This document shows, in pieces, positions 6,501 to 7,730 of a DNA stretch of 7,730 nt (the stretch's first letter is position 1; each line of letters starts with the position of its first letter). Position numbers and translations under genes: made by a program. The stretch lies in the NCBI GenBank assembly GCA_016203825.1, contig JACQMA010000079.1, positions 1 to 7,730 on the forward strand. Direction: 5' to 3'. Under the pieces are notes generated by a model that saw only the letters and a program-made list of their open reading frames with translations, was not told the origin of the DNA and made no database searches. Source of the stretch: Deltaproteobacteria bacterium (GTDB lineage: Bacteria; UBA10199; 2-02-FULL-44-16).

Positions 6501-7730
6501 AGGTCCCCCTTCGAAGACTCAATAACTTCATATATCCCAACCGCTTGTTCCTTTCCCTTTACTTGTATCCGATCGACAAAACGTGTCGTGATTTCTTTTG
6601 GCAAAGCCTTCGCCGTTATTTCAGAACAAAGAATACGCGTGTTGTAGGTTTTGTTGGTTCCCTCGAGGCGACTGGCAAGATTGATCGTATCGCCAATGGC
6701 CGTGTAATCAAATCGATCCGCCGAGCCCATATTGCCGATCACCGCCGGTCCCGTATTGACCCCGATGCGCGTGACCACATCACGACCCACAACATTTTTC
6801 CACATTTCCGTAACCTCTCTCGACGCCTGCTGCATCCCCAGCGCCGCTTTGACTGCGGCTGTTTCATGATCCTTCACATCAAGCGGCGCATTGAAAAAGG
6901 CGATGATGGCGTCACCCTCGTACTTATCGATCGTCGCCCCATATTGAAAGAGGACGGCGTTCATTTTTCCCAGGTAATCGTTCAGGAATTTCACAAGTGT
7001 TTCGGGATCGAGTTTTTCCGAAATCGTCGTGAATGATTCGATGTCCGAAAAAAGACTGGTGACAATCCTCTTTTCACCGCCGAGTTTCACCATGTCGGGG
7101 TGTTCGACCATGCGATCGACAACTTGCCGAGGAACGTACTGAGAAAAAACACCTTTGATCCATCTTTTCTGCCGTCCCTCGGTAAGTGCTTTAAATCCAA
7201 GTCCCAGACCAAAACTCACCGTTGCACCGGTGAAGGGAACGACGATGGGAACAATGATCGCCATTCGTTGAAAAGCAACCACGGCACCTACGACGATGCC
7301 CGTAACCACAATCACATACACCCCCGATGATTTCCACGGCGATGCGTTGAGGACAGCGGCCGCAATAAGAATGACACCAACAAAGATCAAGAGCCATTGC
7401 TGCCATGAGGTAAGGTGCGTGTAGAATTGCTGTGTCAGAAGGCTATTTAAAATATTGGCGTGGACTTCGACGCCGTTCATACGGACGTAGTTTGTGAGTT
7501 TTGCATAGTAGGGTGTGTGGTAGGCATCTTTCAAGTCCGCGTAACCCGCGCCGATCAAAACAATTTTATTTTCAAGCCACGCCGTCGGCACGAGTCCTTT
7601 GGCAACGAGCACCGCGGAATACGTTTTGAATGCTGGGGGCGGACCAGCGAAACGAATCGTGAAGGGATCATCGACAGGTAGGGGCACGGCATGCCGTGCC
7701 CCTACGTTGTCGGTTGCAGCGTGGTAGAGG
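6497..7730 (-). CDS. CHASE2-domain class III adenylate cyclase, 5'-truncated by the window edge
   Basis: A membrane receptor cyclase expected to make cAMP from ATP. Numbering from the in-frame GTG at 7687, the visible C-terminal part of the extracytoplasmic CHASE2 sensor (about 1-90) has FAGPPPAF, KIVLIGAGYADLKD and GVEVHANILNSLL. Three membrane helices follow at about 97-114, 121-140 and 142-163, and then the cyclase domain from about 205. Catalytic residues look intact: metal-binding Asp215 in FSDIESFT and Asp259 in DKYEGDAIIAFF, adenine-selecting Lys255, and transition-state Asn336 and Arg340 in YTAIGDTINLASRLEG. The frame stays open through 7729 and CHASE2 is incomplete, so the GTG is not the real start. 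A perfect 28-bp palindrome encodes VGARHAVPLP at the visible edge of the sensor domain. The stop overlaps the start of the FecR-domain gene as ATGA. The CHASE2 ligand is unknown. Confidence 0.94.
   Translation of the reverse strand, partial: LYHAATDNVGARHAVPLPVDDPFTIRFAGPPPAFKTYSAVLVAKGLVPTAWLENKIVLIGAGYADLKDAYHTPYYAKLTNYVRMNGVEVHANILNSLLTQQFYTHLTSWQQWLLIFVGVILIAAAVLNASPWKSSGVYVIVVTGIVVGAVVAFQRMAIIVPIVVPFTGATVSFGLGLGFKALTEGRQKRWIKGVFSQYVPRQVVDRMVEHPDMVKLGGEKRIVTSLFSDIESFTTISEKLDPETLVKFLNDYLGKMNAVLFQYGATIDKYEGDAIIAFFNAPLDVKDHETAAVKAALGMQQASREVTEMWKNVVGRDVVTRIGVNTGPAVIGNMGSADRFDYTAIGDTINLASRLEGTNKTYNTRILCSEITAKALPKEITTRFVDRIQVKGKEQAVGIYEVIESSKGDL
6504..6510 (-). promoter_or_regulatory. Shine-Dalgarno sequence before the ATGA-coupled fecR-type start
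   Basis: On the minus strand AGGGGGA precedes ATG 6500 by three bases, within the last cyclase codons. The short spacing and the ATGA overlap suggest that terminating cyclase ribosomes restart here. It supports the long start of the FecR-domain gene. Confidence 0.5.
7678..7705. repeat. Perfect 28-bp palindrome inside the cyclase gene (GTAGGGGC family)
   Basis: GTAGGGGCACGGCA (7678-7691) is followed directly by its exact reverse complement TGCCGTGCCCCTAC (7692-7705). In the cyclase frame it starts on a codon boundary and reads VGARHAVPLP. Length, outer arms and reading phase are the same as in the palindrome at 2567-2594, but the central twelve bases differ. Confidence 0.9.

Noticed and set aside
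6497..7687. Cyclase gene starting at GTG 7687
   Set aside because: The GTG lies within the palindrome, the frame continues to the window edge, and the CHASE2 domain would be incomplete, so the gene is treated as 5'-truncated.
2567..7705. GTAGGGGC copies as a CRISPR array or tandem repeat
   Set aside because: Only two full copies about 5 kb apart, with differing cores, no regular spacers and no cas genes.

Overview
The window carries seven protein genes, two of them cut by its ends, in tight alternating blocks with almost no intergenic DNA. Reading left to right: a plus-strand cluster of thiC (5' end outside the window), a short Mrp/ApbC-type Fe-S carrier ATPase and a flavin-reductase-like protein; a minus-strand pair of an MBL-fold hydrolase followed by rsmG; a plus-strand MscS-type channel with a C-terminal cyclic-nucleotide-binding domain; and a minus-strand pair of a CHASE2 adenylate cyclase (5' end outside the window) followed by a FecR-domain exported protein. 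No rRNA, tRNA, CRISPR array or intact insertion sequence was seen.

The organism looks like a moderately GC-rich, Gram-negative-type bacterium: it has an exported FecR protein, an MscS channel and a CHASE2 receptor cyclase. The family mix and the dense small palindromic repeats resemble uncultured deltaproteobacterial or candidate-phylum genomes. That taxonomic guess is weak and rests on general resemblance only.

Two functional themes stand out. First, thiC and mrp overlap by 41 bp. This fits the known dependence of ThiC, a [4Fe-4S] radical-SAM enzyme, on ApbC/Mrp in Salmonella, although this Mrp has lost one of the two cysteines of its cluster-binding motif. Second, the right half could be a cyclic-nucleotide signalling module: a membrane cyclase that should make cAMP, a periplasmic FecR partner, a cAMP-binding MscS channel as effector, and an MBL-fold hydrolase divergent from the channel gene. 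The last could be anything from a phosphodiesterase to an unrelated enzyme.

The most unusual structural feature is a set of four small repeat elements placed in or at the edge of coding sequence. Two perfect 28-bp palindromes share the same outer arms but differ in their cores. They lie in the same reading phase inside rsmG and inside the CHASE2 cyclase gene. An 89-bp element with 35-bp imperfect terminal inverted repeats fills the gap between the MBL gene and rsmG and supplies a start codon for rsmG. A 118-bp element ending in ATGTTTT/AAAACAT separates the coupled start codon of the FecR gene from its signal peptide. All four leave an open reading frame, so they may be tolerated as peptide insertions.
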